Assembly (NCBI GenBank): GCA_023391105.1
Contig: JAEWBO010000024.1
Location: forward strand, 1 to 64,000
Direction of reading: 5' to 3'
Source: Bacillota bacterium
GTDB lineage: Bacteria > Bacillota > Clostridia > Christensenellales > SZUA-584
Length of the DNA stretch: 64,000 bases
Shown here: piece by piece, positions 30,945 through 40,682 of the stretch
How the letters are laid out: each line of letters opens with the position of its first letter
How positions within the stretch are numbered: the stretch's first letter is position 1
The notes under the pieces: generated by a model
What the model was told of the DNA's origin: nothing
What the model saw: the letters and a program-made list of their open reading frames with translations, nothing else
Database searches by the model: none
Position numbers and translations under genes: made by a program

Positions 30945-31600
30945 TCAATATTGCGATAGACGGCCCTTCGGGCTCGGGAAAAAGTACGCTGGCCAAAGCC
31001 ATTGCAAAGTCGCTCCGTATTCATTATCTTGATACGGGTGCCATGTACAGAGGCGTGGGATATGCCGCATTGCAAGCCGGTGTGGATGCCTGCAACGCAG
31101 GCGAGGTTGAAAAATTCCTCAATACAATCGATATTGAAACGATATATAAAGATGATGAGCAACAAGTGTTGGTCAACGGCGAAAACATCATGCCGTTTAT
31201 CCGCACACCGGAGGTTTCTAAAGCGGCTTCCGATATTTCGGCGCATCCTTGCGTCCGATTGAAGCTGGTTGCCATGCAGCGAGAGGTGGCATCAAGTTAT
31301 GACGTCGTGCTGGACGGGCGCGATATCGGCACATTCGTGCTGCCCAATGCAAAGCATAAATTTTTTGTCACTGCCGATGTAGAAGAACGGGCGCGTCGCA
31401 GGCAGGCCGAGCTCATTCAAAGCGGCATAGAGAGCGATTATCAAAAGGTTCTTGATGATATGCGCCTCCGTGACAAAAACGATTCATCCAGAAGCTTGGC
31501 TCCGCTTAAAAAAGCGGATGATGCCATTCTTATTGATACCACTTCACTAGACATCGACGCGGTTGTTGCGCTTGTTTTGTCAAAATTTAGACAGGAGTAG
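30941..31600 (+). CDS. cmk: Cytidylate kinase
   Basis: A 219-residue nucleoside monophosphate kinase phosphorylating CMP and dCMP with ATP. The P-loop DGPSGSGKSTLAKAIAK is at residues 6-22, YLDTGAMYRGVGYAAL is the CMP-binding start, and VVLDGRDIGTFVLPNA and ERARRRQAE follow as in Cmk. Its start overlaps the HutP-family gene by 4 nt and plsC begins 3 nt after its stop. The order cmk-plsC-ispH-rpsA is common in Clostridia. Confidence 0.96.
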   Translation: MINIAIDGPSGSGKSTLAKAIAKSLRIHYLDTGAMYRGVGYAALQAGVDACNAGEVEKFLNTIDIETIYKDDEQQVLVNGENIMPFIRTPEVSKAASDISAHPCVRLKLVAMQREVASSYDVVLDGRDIGTFVLPNAKHKFFVTADVEERARRRQAELIQSGIESDYQKVLDDMRLRDKNDSSRSLAPLKKADDAILIDTTSLDIDAVVALVLSKFRQE

Positions 31601-31603
31601 GTT

Positions 31604-32191
31604 ATGCTTTATAAGATATTAAGATGGATAGGGAAGCCTGTTATTTATTTGCTGTTTTTCCCTAGAATTATTGGGAAGAAGAACAGCAGAATAAAGGGTA
31701 AGGCGGTGGTGATTTCCAACCATTTAAGCATGTGGGATCCGCTCCTTATTGCCGTTATTATTCGGCGGCAAATTTTCTGGATGGGCAAAGCCGAGCTTTT
31801 TAAAAGCAGAATCGCAAGTCTATTTTTCAAAGCTATGAAGGCGTTTCCGGTAAGACGCGGCGAGGGAGACCTTGCGGCAATCCGTCATGCGTTTCGGGTG
31901 CTACGCGACGGCAAGCTGTTTGGCATATTCCCGGAAGGCACGCGTATCAAATCAAAAGACATTTCCCGTTTCGAGCCGGGGACAGCGATGATTGCTCTAA
32001 AAAATGATGCGCCTGTGTTGCCGATTTATATTAAAGGAAACTATAAGCTTTTCAGGCGGATGAAGGTGATTATCGGAGATCCCATTCATTTGGCGGATTA
32101 CGTGGGTACAAAAACAGATACGGCGACTGTGGAAGCCGCTTCGCGTTTCTTGGAAGACAAGCTAATCGATTTGCGAAATACAATGTTTTAG
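31604..32191 (+). CDS. plsC: 1-acyl-sn-glycerol-3-phosphate acyltransferase
   Basis: A 195-residue membrane-associated enzyme of phosphatidic acid synthesis. It has the acyltransferase motif NHLSMWDPLLI (H-x4-D, about residues 39-49), the second block around FPVRRGEGD and the FPEGTRIKSKD motif (about 107-117). It follows cmk directly and the ispH/rpsA fusion starts within 10 nt of its stop. Confidence 0.92.
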   Translation: MLYKILRWIGKPVIYLLFFPRIIGKKNSRIKGKAVVISNHLSMWDPLLIAVIIRRQIFWMGKAELFKSRIASLFFKAMKAFPVRRGEGDLAAIRHAFRVLRDGKLFGIFPEGTRIKSKDISRFEPGTAMIALKNDAPVLPIYIKGNYKLFRRMKVIIGDPIHLADYVGTKTDTATVEAASRFLEDKLIDLRNTMF

Positions 32192-32200
32192 GTGGTATCA

Positions 32201-34363
32201 GTGGTTATACTCGCAGAAAATGCAGGTTTTTGCTTTGGTGTTAAGCGAGCCGTGGAGGCTGTGGAAAAGCATATCGATTCACGTATCGTCACATTGGGGC
32301 CGCTTATTCATAATAAGGACGTGGTGCAGTCTCTTGAGGAACGCGGCGTCCGGTGTGTTAAGAGTATAGACGAAGTGAATGCCGGTGAAACGGTTGTGAT
32401 ACGTTCGCATGGAGCCACACCGGATGTGTACGCACAGCTTTACGACAAAGGCATAGAACACATTGATGCGACTTGTCCGTTTGTGAAAAGGATTCATGAG
32501 CGGGTTCGTGAAGCAAGAGATTCCGGTCAGCATGTGATTATCGTGGGCGAGGTTGGACATCCCGAGGTGGACGGCATTTTAGGCTGGGCAGGCGATAACT
32601 CTCACGCTGTATACAGCGTGGATGATGTCGCAGCTCTGTCGCCTATACCGGAAGCGGTGGTGGTGGCGCAGACAACAATTACGCAGGAAAAATGGCAAAC
32701 GATACTTAAAGCGCTTGAAACAAAGATTACCCGTATTATTCCCTTCATGAGCATTTGCTCCGCGACACAGCAGCGTCAGAATGAGGCCAAAGAAATTGCG
32801 CAGAAAGCGGATACAATTATTGTTGTGGGCGGGCGGCAAAGCTCCAATACAAGGAAATTATTCGAATTATGCAAAAGATACTGCAAAAATGTTTATCATA
32901 TTGAGCATAAAAGTGAACTATTACTTGAAAAAATGCGGGTTGGTGATATAATAGGCATTGTCGCCGGTGCTTCAACACCGGATACGATGATTAGGGAGGT
33001 TTTTGACTACATGATTGAAAATGAGAAAGTGCTGCCGGTCGCTGAGGGTGAGGAGATTACCACTGAAGAGACCGCAGCCAACGACATGGTAGAAACAGCT
33101 GAAGAATCAGCGTCTACCGCAGACGAGACAGCCACATCCCCAGAAGTATCTGAAGAAGAAAATGAGAAGGCACCCGAAGCTCCGGCTACCGAAAAGGATG
33201 AGTTCCTGGAAGGTTTGGAAAAGGTTGTTCGTTTGAAGAAGGGTCAGCTCATAACAGGCAACATCGTTCAAGTAACGGATGATGATGTGTGTGTCAATAT
33301 TGGATATAAGTCAGACGGAATTATTCATCGGAATGAATTATCTATGCAAGAAATTGATCCCAAAGAAGTCTTTCATATCGGTGATGAGATCGAAGCGGAA
33401 GTTATCAGCCTTAACGATGGCGAAGGCAACGTGCTCCTCTCTAGAAAACGTGTAGAGAGAAAGTTGAACTGGCAGCATATACAGGAGAATGTCGGTACGG
33501 ATAAGCTTTACAAGTGTACCGTTAAGAAAGCCGTTAAGGGCGGCGTTACGACCAAGATTGAAGGTTACAGCGCCTTTATTCCTGCCTCGCATCTTTCACT
33601 CAAATATGTGGAGGATTTGAAGCAGTTTGAAGGAAAAGAGCTTGAAGTCACGCTGATTGATGCTGACAAAAAGCAAGAGCGTCTTGTGGCTTCGTATAAG
33701 GGCGTGCTGCTTAAAGACAAGAAAGAGCAGGAACAGAAGCTCTGGGAAAGCTTTACCAAAGGACAGAATATCAAAGGCACTGTCAAAAGACTTACGGATT
33801 TTGGTGCGTTTGTGGATGTCGGCGGCGTAGATGGCCTGCTGCACATTTCCGATATGGCATGGAACCGAGTCAAGCATCCGTCAGACGTTGTGTCAGAAGG
33901 TCAAGAGCTTGATCTGGTTGTGTTAAACGTGGATCCGGCCAAGAAAAAAATCGCTCTTGGATACAAGCAGCTTCAGCCTAAGCCATGGGATCTTGTAGCC
34001 GAAAAATATAATGTCGGTGATGTGGTAACAGGTAAGGTTGTGCGCATTGTACCGTTCGGTGCTTTCGTTCAGCTTGAGCCCTCGATCGATGGCCTTGTGC
34101 ATATTTCTCAGATTTGTGCACACCGTCTTGAGAAGGTGGAGGATGAATTACGCATCGGTGATGAGATCGAAGTGAAGATTCTTGAAGTCAACGCAGAGAA
34201 GCGCAAGATAAGTCTTTCCAGAAAGGCACTGTTGCCTGAGGTTGAAAAGCCCATGGAAAAGAAAGAAGTCATCGAGAGGGAAGATAATTTCCACTACGAA
34301 ATCCCTCCCGTACAAGAGTCGACAGTATCTCTTGCGGACTTTTTTCCAAAAAAAGATGAATAA
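32201..34363 (+). CDS. ispH: Fusion of HMBPP reductase (IspH) and S1-domain ribosomal protein
   Basis: A 720-residue bifunctional protein. Residues 1-280 are IspH, the last enzyme of the MEP isoprenoid pathway; its three [4Fe-4S] ligands are Cys11 (ENAGFCFGVKRAV), Cys92 (DATCPFV) and Cys186 (SICSATQQRQ). An acidic linker (about 282-337, rich in Glu/Ala/Thr) leads to four S1 RNA-binding domains (about 347-417, 434-502, 521-590, 608-676), as in RpsA homologues. The fusion is known in Clostridia. I choose the GTG at 32201, giving the usual MVILAENAGF start; a GTG at 32192 is possible. A terminator follows at 34440. Confidence 0.95.
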   Translation: MVILAENAGFCFGVKRAVEAVEKHIDSRIVTLGPLIHNKDVVQSLEERGVRCVKSIDEVNAGETVVIRSHGATPDVYAQLYDKGIEHIDATCPFVKRIHERVREARDSGQHVIIVGEVGHPEVDGILGWAGDNSHAVYSVDDVAALSPIPEAVVVAQTTITQEKWQTILKALETKITRIIPFMSICSATQQRQNEAKEIAQKADTIIVVGGRQSSNTRKLFELCKRYCKNVYHIEHKSELLLEKMRVGDIIGIVAGASTPDTMIREVFDYMIENEKVLPVAEGEEITTEETAANDMVETAEESASTADETATSPEVSEEENEKAPEAPATEKDEFLEGLEKVVRLKKGQLITGNIVQVTDDDVCVNIGYKSDGIIHRNELSMQEIDPKEVFHIGDEIEAEVISLNDGEGNVLLSRKRVERKLNWQHIQENVGTDKLYKCTVKKAVKGGVTTKIEGYSAFIPASHLSLKYVEDLKQFEGKELEVTLIDADKKQERLVASYKGVLLKDKKEQEQKLWESFTKGQNIKGTVKRLTDFGAFVDVGGVDGLLHISDMAWNRVKHPSDVVSEGQELDLVVLNVDPAKKKIALGYKQLQPKPWDLVAEKYNVGDVVTGKVVRIVPFGAFVQLEPSIDGLVHISQICAHRLEKVEDELRIGDEIEVKILEVNAEKRKISLSRKALLPEVEKPMEKKEVIEREDNFHYEIPPVQESTVSLADFFPKKDE

Positions 34364-34439
34364 GGCTTGAATATTTGTGACTAATCTGGTAATAATGATT
34401 AATGACCTCACAAAATATATTAAGACCCCCTTTACATTG

Positions 34440-34469
34440 GTCGTGATGCAAATCGCGACTTCTTTTTTT
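34440..34469 (+). terminator. Terminator of hutP-cmk-plsC-ispH/rpsA
   Basis: Arms GTCGTGA (34440-34446) and TCGCGAC (34453-34459) with one G-U pair, then TTC and seven T. Confidence 0.8.
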
Positions 34470-34552
34470 GCCATGGCAGTCAAGTAGTCACTGTTTTTCT
34501 TTTAGAAATGATGATATACTATAATCAAATTGTGAAACGATTTGGAGATTTA

Positions 34553-37108
34553 ATGAAGAAAACATTAATGGCCGTGGATGGCAACAGCTTAATGCACCGG
34601 GCCTTTTATGCGCTTCCTATACTGACAAATGCCAGCGGAGAATATACGAATGCCGTTTATGGCTTTTTTTCCATGATGATCAATGCACTATCGGCACTGA
34701 CACCCGATTATCTTGCCATCGCGTTTGATATGAAAGGCAAAACGTTCAGGCATAACGTTTTTACAGAATATAAAGGTACGCGCAAGGAGACGCCTGAAGA
34801 GCTGATTCCGCAATTCGGCACGCTCAAAAAGGCGTTAAAGGACATCGGCATCACTGTTCTGGAAAAAGAAGGCTACGAGGCCGATGATATTTTGGGTGTG
34901 CTGTCAAGGATCGCATCGGAAAATGGAATGAACTCCGTTCTGCTGACGGGTGATAAGGACGCGTTGCAGCTTGTTTCGGATTCCTGTCGTGTGATGCTTA
35001 CACGCAAAGGCGTGAGCGAGCTGGAAATCTATGATATTCAAAAGCTTGATGAGATTTATCAGCTAGTCCCAGAGCAGATCGTGGATTTGAAAGGCTTTAT
35101 GGGAGATAAATCCGACAACATACCCGGCGTGCCCGGCGTGGGCGAGAAGACCGCGCTGAATCTCCTGCACGCATATACAAATATGGATGGTGTATATGCA
35201 CATATCGACGAGGTGAAGGGCAAGCTTAAAGAAAAACTGTCTGACAACAAAGAACTTGCAGAAATCAGTCGTTTGCTTGCGAAAATCGATATATATGCGC
35301 CTGTTGAAATATCCTTGCCAGAGCTATCTTTTTCGGGCTTGACAGCAGAAAACGCAGGGCCTGTTTTTGAAAGGCTGACCTTTTCTACATTGATGAAACG
35401 CATAGGCGCTGCTGTGGAGCAGCCTTTGAAGAAAGAAATTGAATGCATCAAAATCAATAACGCAGAGCAGTTGAAAGACGCTGTTGAGCAGGCTTGGCGG
35501 CAGGATGTGCTGGCTTTCGATTTTGGTGACGATATGACGCTGGCCTTTTCCGACGACAAGCAATTTGTGATTGTTTCGGAGCATTCTTTGCTGAATTTGG
35601 ATTTCTCGCGTGAAACAGTGCTGCATGCGTTGCAGCCACTGTTGGAAGATGCCGGCATTACCAAACTGTTGCATGATGCGAAATCCGTGATTCCCATGCT
35701 GAGTGACTTTGGCGTGGGGATTAATGGCGAAGTTTTTGATACAAAGCTTGCCGAATACGCCATTGATCCGTCATCGGCGGGATTATCGCTGGGCGGCCTG
35801 GTAGAGAAGTATAAGCTCAGCGGATGCGCAGCAGCGATATTTGGTATGTACAGCGCGCAGATGCAAAAGCTGAAGGAAGACGGCGTCTGGTTCGTCTATC
35901 ATGATGTTGAGATGCCGTTGATGCGTGTGCTGCTGGATATGGAGCAGACGGGCTTCCGCATCGATTTACAGGAGCTCAAAGCCTACGATGATAAACTCAC
36001 AACCGAGATAGATGCGCTCACCACAGCAATATATGATTTGTGCGGTTTTTCGGATTTCAACATCAATTCTACAAAGCAGCTAGGGCAGGTGTTGTTTGAA
36101 CGGTTGGGTCTGCCTGCGGGCAAGAAAAGCAAAACAGGCTATTCCACGGATATCGAGGTGCTTGAAAAGCTTTCCGATATGCATCCTGTGATTGATAAGA
36201 TCATCGAATACAGACGGCTCACAAAGCTCAAAAGTACCTATCTTGACGGTCTTAGAAAGATTGCCGACTCAGATGGTTTCGTCCATACAACGTTTGTGCA
36301 GATTTCTACAGTGACGGGCCGTATCTCCAGCAAGGAGCCCAATTTGCAAAACATCCCGATACGTACCCAGGAAGGACGTGAGATACGCCGATTGTTTCTG
36401 CCGTCCTCGGACGAGCGAAGTCTTGTGGCAGCAGACTACTCACAGATCGAGCTGCGCATTCTGGCCGCGATATCCGGTGATGACGTGATGAAGGACGCGT
36501 TTGCCTCAGGGATTGACATCCACACACGCACCGCATCCGAGGTGTTTGGTGTGCCGATTGATGCCGTGTCGGATGAAATGAGGCGCAGCGCCAAGGCTGT
36601 CAATTTCGGCATTGTTTATGGCATCAGCGATTTTGGGCTTGCAAGAAACCTGAATATTCCTGTTAAAAAAGCAGCTGTTTATATCGATCGTTATTTCGCG
36701 CGTTTCTCAGGTGTGCGAGCCTATATGGATGAGATTATTGCCAAAGCTAAAGCCGACGGTTATGTGACAACGCTGCTGGGGCGCCGTCGTTATCTGCCGG
36801 AGCTTCGCTCCAGCAATTACAATGTCCGATCGTTTGGCGAACGGGCTGCGCTCAATACGCCCATACAGGGCACAGCCGCCGATATCATCAAGATTGCGAT
36901 GGTCGATGTGTCTAAGAAGCTAAATGAAGGTGGATATCGCTCAAAGCTGATTCTGCAGGTGCACGACGAACTGGTCATCGATACCGCTGCGGATGAAGTG
37001 GGTGCCGTGAGTAAACTGCTCAAAGAGTGCATGGAAAACGCGTATCCAATGGATGTGCCGCTCAAAGCGCAGGTCAGTGTGGGCAGCAACTGGCTGGATG
37101 CGAAATGA
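34553..37108 (+). CDS. polA: DNA polymerase I (3'-5' exonuclease site degenerate)
   Basis: An 851-residue repair and Okazaki-fragment polymerase. Residues 1-290 are the 5'-nuclease (AVDGNSLMHRAFYA, LLTGDKDALQLV, GDKSDNIPGVPGVGEKTA). Residues about 305-480 keep the proofreading fold but its first motif reads FDFGD where active enzymes have D-x-E, so proofreading is probably lost, as in other Bacillota. Polymerase motifs A (DYSQIELRILA), B (RRSAKAVNFGIVYG) and C (QVHDELV) are intact. ATG at 34553 follows TGGAGA. It leads a tight gene run to trmH; coaE overlaps its stop. Confidence 0.96.
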   Translation: MKKTLMAVDGNSLMHRAFYALPILTNASGEYTNAVYGFFSMMINALSALTPDYLAIAFDMKGKTFRHNVFTEYKGTRKETPEELIPQFGTLKKALKDIGITVLEKEGYEADDILGVLSRIASENGMNSVLLTGDKDALQLVSDSCRVMLTRKGVSELEIYDIQKLDEIYQLVPEQIVDLKGFMGDKSDNIPGVPGVGEKTALNLLHAYTNMDGVYAHIDEVKGKLKEKLSDNKELAEISRLLAKIDIYAPVEISLPELSFSGLTAENAGPVFERLTFSTLMKRIGAAVEQPLKKEIECIKINNAEQLKDAVEQAWRQDVLAFDFGDDMTLAFSDDKQFVIVSEHSLLNLDFSRETVLHALQPLLEDAGITKLLHDAKSVIPMLSDFGVGINGEVFDTKLAEYAIDPSSAGLSLGGLVEKYKLSGCAAAIFGMYSAQMQKLKEDGVWFVYHDVEMPLMRVLLDMEQTGFRIDLQELKAYDDKLTTEIDALTTAIYDLCGFSDFNINSTKQLGQVLFERLGLPAGKKSKTGYSTDIEVLEKLSDMHPVIDKIIEYRRLTKLKSTYLDGLRKIADSDGFVHTTFVQISTVTGRISSKEPNLQNIPIRTQEGREIRRLFLPSSDERSLVAADYSQIELRILAAISGDDVMKDAFASGIDIHTRTASEVFGVPIDAVSDEMRRSAKAVNFGIVYGISDFGLARNLNIPVKKAAVYIDRYFARFSGVRAYMDEIIAKAKADGYVTTLLGRRRYLPELRSSNYNVRSFGERAALNTPIQGTAADIIKIAMVDVSKKLNEGGYRSKLILQVHDELVIDTAADEVGAVSKLLKECMENAYPMDVPLKAQVSVGSNWLDAK

Positions 37109-37677
37109 GAATCGGGATTACAGGCGGCATTGGATCGGGAAAATCCGAGGTGACGCGGTATTTACGCAGCCTTGGTGAATATGTCATATGCGCCGACGAG
37201 GTATCAAAACAGATTGTCAAACCGGGGGGAGAAGGCGCGCAGGCGCTAAGACGGGTTTTCGGAGACAGGATTTTTCATGAAAACGGCGAGCTGGACAGAA
37301 AAACACTTGCAGCCGATGTGTTTAATGATGATGAGCGCTTAAAGCTGCTTAATGACACACTGCATCCGTTGATTCTGGCTCACATAGAAAAGCTGGAGAA
37401 AATAATTGAAGGCCGCGTGTTTATAGACGCGGCGCTGCTTATACAGACAGGCATGCATAAAACAGTGGATCGTATTTGGTTGGTGGTGGCGGATAAGAAG
37501 TCACGCGTGGAGCGCGTGATGAAGCGGGATGGTCTCACAGTGCAAGAAGTTATGCGGCGAATAAAAAGCCAGCTCAGTGATGAGGAAATGAAGCCGTACG
37601 TTGATGAGATCATTGACAACAGCGGCAGTATTGAAGCGCTGCAAAGGCGTGTAGATAATCTGCTCGAACAACCATAA
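37105..37677 (+). CDS. coaE: Dephospho-CoA kinase
   Basis: A 190-residue kinase for the last step of coenzyme A synthesis. The P-loop GITGGIGSGKSEVTRYL opens the protein, CADEVSKQIV and LNDTLHPLILAHI (family pattern HP) follow, and the lid region has RVMKRDGLTVQEVMRRI. Its ATG overlaps the polA stop (ATGA). polA-coaE is a frequent pair in Clostridia. Confidence 0.95.
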   Translation: MRIGITGGIGSGKSEVTRYLRSLGEYVICADEVSKQIVKPGGEGAQALRRVFGDRIFHENGELDRKTLAADVFNDDERLKLLNDTLHPLILAHIEKLEKIIEGRVFIDAALLIQTGMHKTVDRIWLVVADKKSRVERVMKRDGLTVQEVMRRIKSQLSDEEMKPYVDEIIDNSGSIEALQRRVDNLLEQP

Positions 37678-37692
37678 AATGTGAGGTAGCTC

Positions 37693-38259
37693 ATGGCAGT
37701 ACAAAGAAAGAGAAAAACCGCAGACAATAATATCAGGATTTGGACGATTGCATGTATCGTTTTGGTTTGCGCAGTGGCTTTGCTGCTGCGCGGTATCGTC
37801 GTTTATCATTTTTATCCCCTTGAGTTTAAAGACGAGATTAAAAGATACAGCGAAGAATACGCGCTTGATGCGTCTTTTGTCAGCGCAGTGATATGCACAG
37901 AAAGTGGTTTTGATGAAACGGCTGTGTCTCATCGGGGAGCTGTCGGCTTAATGCAAATTATGCCGGATACGGGAACATGGGCAGCTGAAAAAATTGGCAT
38001 ATCGGACTTCTCAACAGATACGCTGACTCAGCCTGATGTGAACATACGCATTGGCTGCTGGTATCTGCGCTATCTTGACGATATGTTTGAAGGCGATCAA
38101 GACAAGGTAATGGCCGCATACAACGCCGGGCCGAATAACGTGAAGGAGTGGGCTGGCGGCGGAGAGCTTACTGATATCCCGTTTGCCGAAACGGAAAACT
38201 ATCTTGTCAAGGTAACGAGAAATCATCAGATTTACAAGGGACTGTACGATGAACTTTAA
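37693..38259 (+). CDS. Membrane-anchored lytic transglycosylase (SLT domain)
   Basis: A 188-residue protein with an N-terminal anchor helix (about 15-38) and an SLT/lysozyme-like domain outside (about 55-185). The catalytic Glu lies in ICTESGFDETAVSHRGAVGLMQIMP, and YLDDMFEGDQDKVMAAYNAGPNNV is the second SLT motif. It should cleave peptidoglycan glycan strands to anhydro-muropeptides. The polA-coaE-SLT order is common in Clostridia. It overlaps the next gene, a solute-binding lipoprotein, by 11 nt. Confidence 0.92.
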   Translation: MAVQRKRKTADNNIRIWTIACIVLVCAVALLLRGIVVYHFYPLEFKDEIKRYSEEYALDASFVSAVICTESGFDETAVSHRGAVGLMQIMPDTGTWAAEKIGISDFSTDTLTQPDVNIRIGCWYLRYLDDMFEGDQDKVMAAYNAGPNNVKEWAGGGELTDIPFAETENYLVKVTRNHQIYKGLYDEL

Positions 38260-39892
38260 AAAGATAATTGCCGCACTATCGGCATTTCTTATACTCGCTT
38301 TCAGTGCGTGCGGGCCGGACATACAGACGGAAACGGCACCCGAAACGATACCCCAGTATACGCTTCCGCCGGTTATAAAAGAGGCTGTTCCCACAACGGG
38401 CGGGGAGATCGTTTTTCCCGCGCCTCAGTTAAACCCGGTCGCGCTCAATCCGCTTAAGACGAAAAATGTTGAGCTTTATAATATGCTCTCGCTGATTTAT
38501 GAACAACCGATTCGTATCGGTACGGACGGCAAAGCTCAGCCTGAGCTTGTGGAAACGTGGGAAGTCGATGATACGGGCATGAATTGGACGTTTCATTTAC
38601 GTAAAGGCGTGAAATGGCAGCATGATAAGGGTGAATTAACATCGGCGGATATTAAATATACCATCGATCAGCTCATGCTATTAACCAATGAGGATTCGAA
38701 CTATGTGCAAAACAAGGAGTTGATCGCAGCATGGACTGCGCCGGATGAATATACCATACAGATCAGCCAAAACTCTCCCGGTTATGCCGCTGTTTATTTT
38801 ATGACGTTTCCGGTACTGTGCAAAGCATATTGCGAATCAGAAAATATTGATACAGCTAAGCCGATAGGCACAGGTCCATATCATGTCACAGAATATGACA
38901 TGATGGAGCAGGTCTCTTTTGAGGCAAACCCGTCCTGGTGGAAACAGGCGCCATATATACAAAAACTCACGGCCATATGCATTTCCGATCATGACGCTGA
39001 GATGAATCAGTTTGAACAGAACCTTTTGGACATTGTGACCACGTCGTCGCTCACCGTGGACACTTATCAGAAGTATCAGGAAATTGAATACAAGGACTAC
39101 ATGACGCAATACTATGATTGCCTTGTGCCCAACATGAGCGGTGTGTTCAGTGATGTCAACCTGCGCCAGGCCGTGGCCTATGCGCTGGACAAGCGTGAAG
39201 TTGTTTCGAAAGCATTGCTCGGGCATGCCGTGGCAACGGATTATCCCGTGTCGCCGGATTCTTATTTATCCGGCGGTTCGTCAAAAATTTATGAGTTCAA
39301 CCAGCAAAAAGCCAAGGAACTGCTTGAACTTTCAGGATGGAAGGACCTGGACGAGGATGCTCAGGCCGAGAAGGTGGAGGGCGATAATATCAGTGAGCTG
39401 ACGGTTAATCTTTTGGTATTATCAAACAGTGAAGAGACATACAGGGTAGACGTGGCGCAGAATATTGCCTCACAGCTGCTGAAATGCGGGATGAGCGTTA
39501 ATATTATCGAGAAGAAACCAGCGGATTATAAAACGAGTCTCGATAACGGCAATTTTGATTTGGCCTTATGCACGTTCTACATGGACATAAACCCTGATAT
39601 CACGAATCTTGTGGGAACGGCCGGACGCCATAACTACGGAGGATTTTCAGATACCATGCTGGACGGATTGCTAGCAAATTGTTCTGCAGCGCTCAGCGAG
39701 GATAAGATCAAAGAGGCGTATTCATCCATGGAAGATCAATTCCTTGCTCAAATGCCTCAGATCGGGCTTTATTTCAGGACAAATGCGCTGCTTTATAACG
39801 CATCGCTTAATATTTCGGATAATTTCCGCGACAGAAATTTGTTTTCTTCAATACCGCAATGGTTTATATTCGTTGAGGAACCGGAGGCATAA
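38249..39892 (+). CDS. Family 5 ABC-transporter solute-binding lipoprotein
   Basis: A 547-residue lipoprotein: signal peptide with lipobox LAFSAC (Cys21). The mature part is a peptide/nickel-type (DppA/OppA) binding protein, shown by LSLIYEQPIRIGTDGKAQPELVETWEVDD, LRKGVKWQHDKGELTSADIKYTID, IGTGPYHVTEYD and LRQAVAYALDKREVV. No permease or ATPase genes are nearby, so it is an orphan binding protein that may share a transporter elsewhere. Its overlap with a lytic transglycosylase suggests a role with muropeptides, which is inference. Confidence 0.9.
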   Translation: MNFKKIIAALSAFLILAFSACGPDIQTETAPETIPQYTLPPVIKEAVPTTGGEIVFPAPQLNPVALNPLKTKNVELYNMLSLIYEQPIRIGTDGKAQPELVETWEVDDTGMNWTFHLRKGVKWQHDKGELTSADIKYTIDQLMLLTNEDSNYVQNKELIAAWTAPDEYTIQISQNSPGYAAVYFMTFPVLCKAYCESENIDTAKPIGTGPYHVTEYDMMEQVSFEANPSWWKQAPYIQKLTAICISDHDAEMNQFEQNLLDIVTTSSLTVDTYQKYQEIEYKDYMTQYYDCLVPNMSGVFSDVNLRQAVAYALDKREVVSKALLGHAVATDYPVSPDSYLSGGSSKIYEFNQQKAKELLELSGWKDLDEDAQAEKVEGDNISELTVNLLVLSNSEETYRVDVAQNIASQLLKCGMSVNIIEKKPADYKTSLDNGNFDLALCTFYMDINPDITNLVGTAGRHNYGGFSDTMLDGLLANCSAALSEDKIKEAYSSMEDQFLAQMPQIGLYFRTNALLYNASLNISDNFRDRNLFSSIPQWFIFVEEPEA

Positions 39893-39893
39893 T

Positions 39894-40649
39894 GTGGATA
39901 CGCGCATCACAAGCACTCAGAATGAATTTGTTAAGATGGCAAAAACACTGAAAACCAAAAAAGGGCGCAACAATCATGGCGCGTTTCTGGTGGAAGGTGA
40001 AAAATGCGTTCGCGAGCTCATGACGCACATGCCGGACATTTTAAGCAGCCTGATTGTCAGCAGTGCACAATACGATGACTTGACACAGCGGGCACTCAAT
40101 ATGGGGCGGCGCGTGTATGCCGTTGAAGAGCATGTGATGGCCGCCATAAGCGACTGCAAAACACCACAGGGCATCGCGGCGGTGGCTTTAAAACCGTTGC
40201 ATTCAGATGTGAGCGGCGGGTTTATCGTGGCGCTGGACGGCGTGCAGGATCCGCAAAATGTAGGCACGATCATCCGGACAGCAGATGCGGCTGGATGCGC
40301 CTGTGTGGTGCTCTCGGAAGAAAGCGCAGATTGCTTTTCACCCAAAGCTGTGCGCGCATCGATGGGCAGCATATTTCATCTGCCCGTGTTATATGAAGAT
40401 CTTGTGCTGTTTGCGTCAAAGCTCTTAACCCGCGGTTATCGAATTGCTTGTGCCGATATCGAAGGCTCGGAGGATTATGACCTGGAAGCAGCAAGGACAT
40501 GCCTTGTAATCGGCAACGAAGCGCGCGGTATGTCGCAGGACATGCTGGCGCTGTGCACCGACCGCATACGTATACCCATGTACGGACAGGCCGAGAGCCT
40601 AAATGCCGCTGTGGCAGCGGGTATATTGATCTACAAAATACGGGCTTGA
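39894..40649 (+). CDS. TrmH/SpoU-family RNA 2'-O-methyltransferase
   Basis: A 251-residue SPOUT methyltransferase. A substrate-binding N-terminal domain (FVKMAKTLKTKKGRNNHGAFLVEGEK, about 11-36) is followed by the trefoil-knot domain with motif 1 ALDGVQDPQNVGTIIRTADA, motif 2 IGNEARGMSQ and motif 3 IPMYGQAESLNAAVAAGI. Target is probably 23S rRNA or a tRNA ribose; the exact site is unknown. The GTG at 39894 is chosen for GGAGG 6 nt upstream and lies 1 nt after the lipoprotein stop. Position before pheST is usual in Clostridia. Confidence 0.92.
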   Translation: MDTRITSTQNEFVKMAKTLKTKKGRNNHGAFLVEGEKCVRELMTHMPDILSSLIVSSAQYDDLTQRALNMGRRVYAVEEHVMAAISDCKTPQGIAAVALKPLHSDVSGGFIVALDGVQDPQNVGTIIRTADAAGCACVVLSEESADCFSPKAVRASMGSIFHLPVLYEDLVLFASKLLTRGYRIACADIEGSEDYDLEAARTCLVIGNEARGMSQDMLALCTDRIRIPMYGQAESLNAAVAAGILIYKIRA

Positions 40650-40675
40650 AAAGATTGGCTTCGCTGTGCTATAAT
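40646..40675 (+). promoter_or_regulatory. Promoter of the pheST T-box leader
   Basis: TTGAAA (40646-40651), 18 nt, TATAAT (40670-40675). It overlaps the last codon of the trmH-family gene, so pheST starts within the end of the upstream gene. Confidence 0.8.
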
Positions 40676-40682
40676 GCGGACA

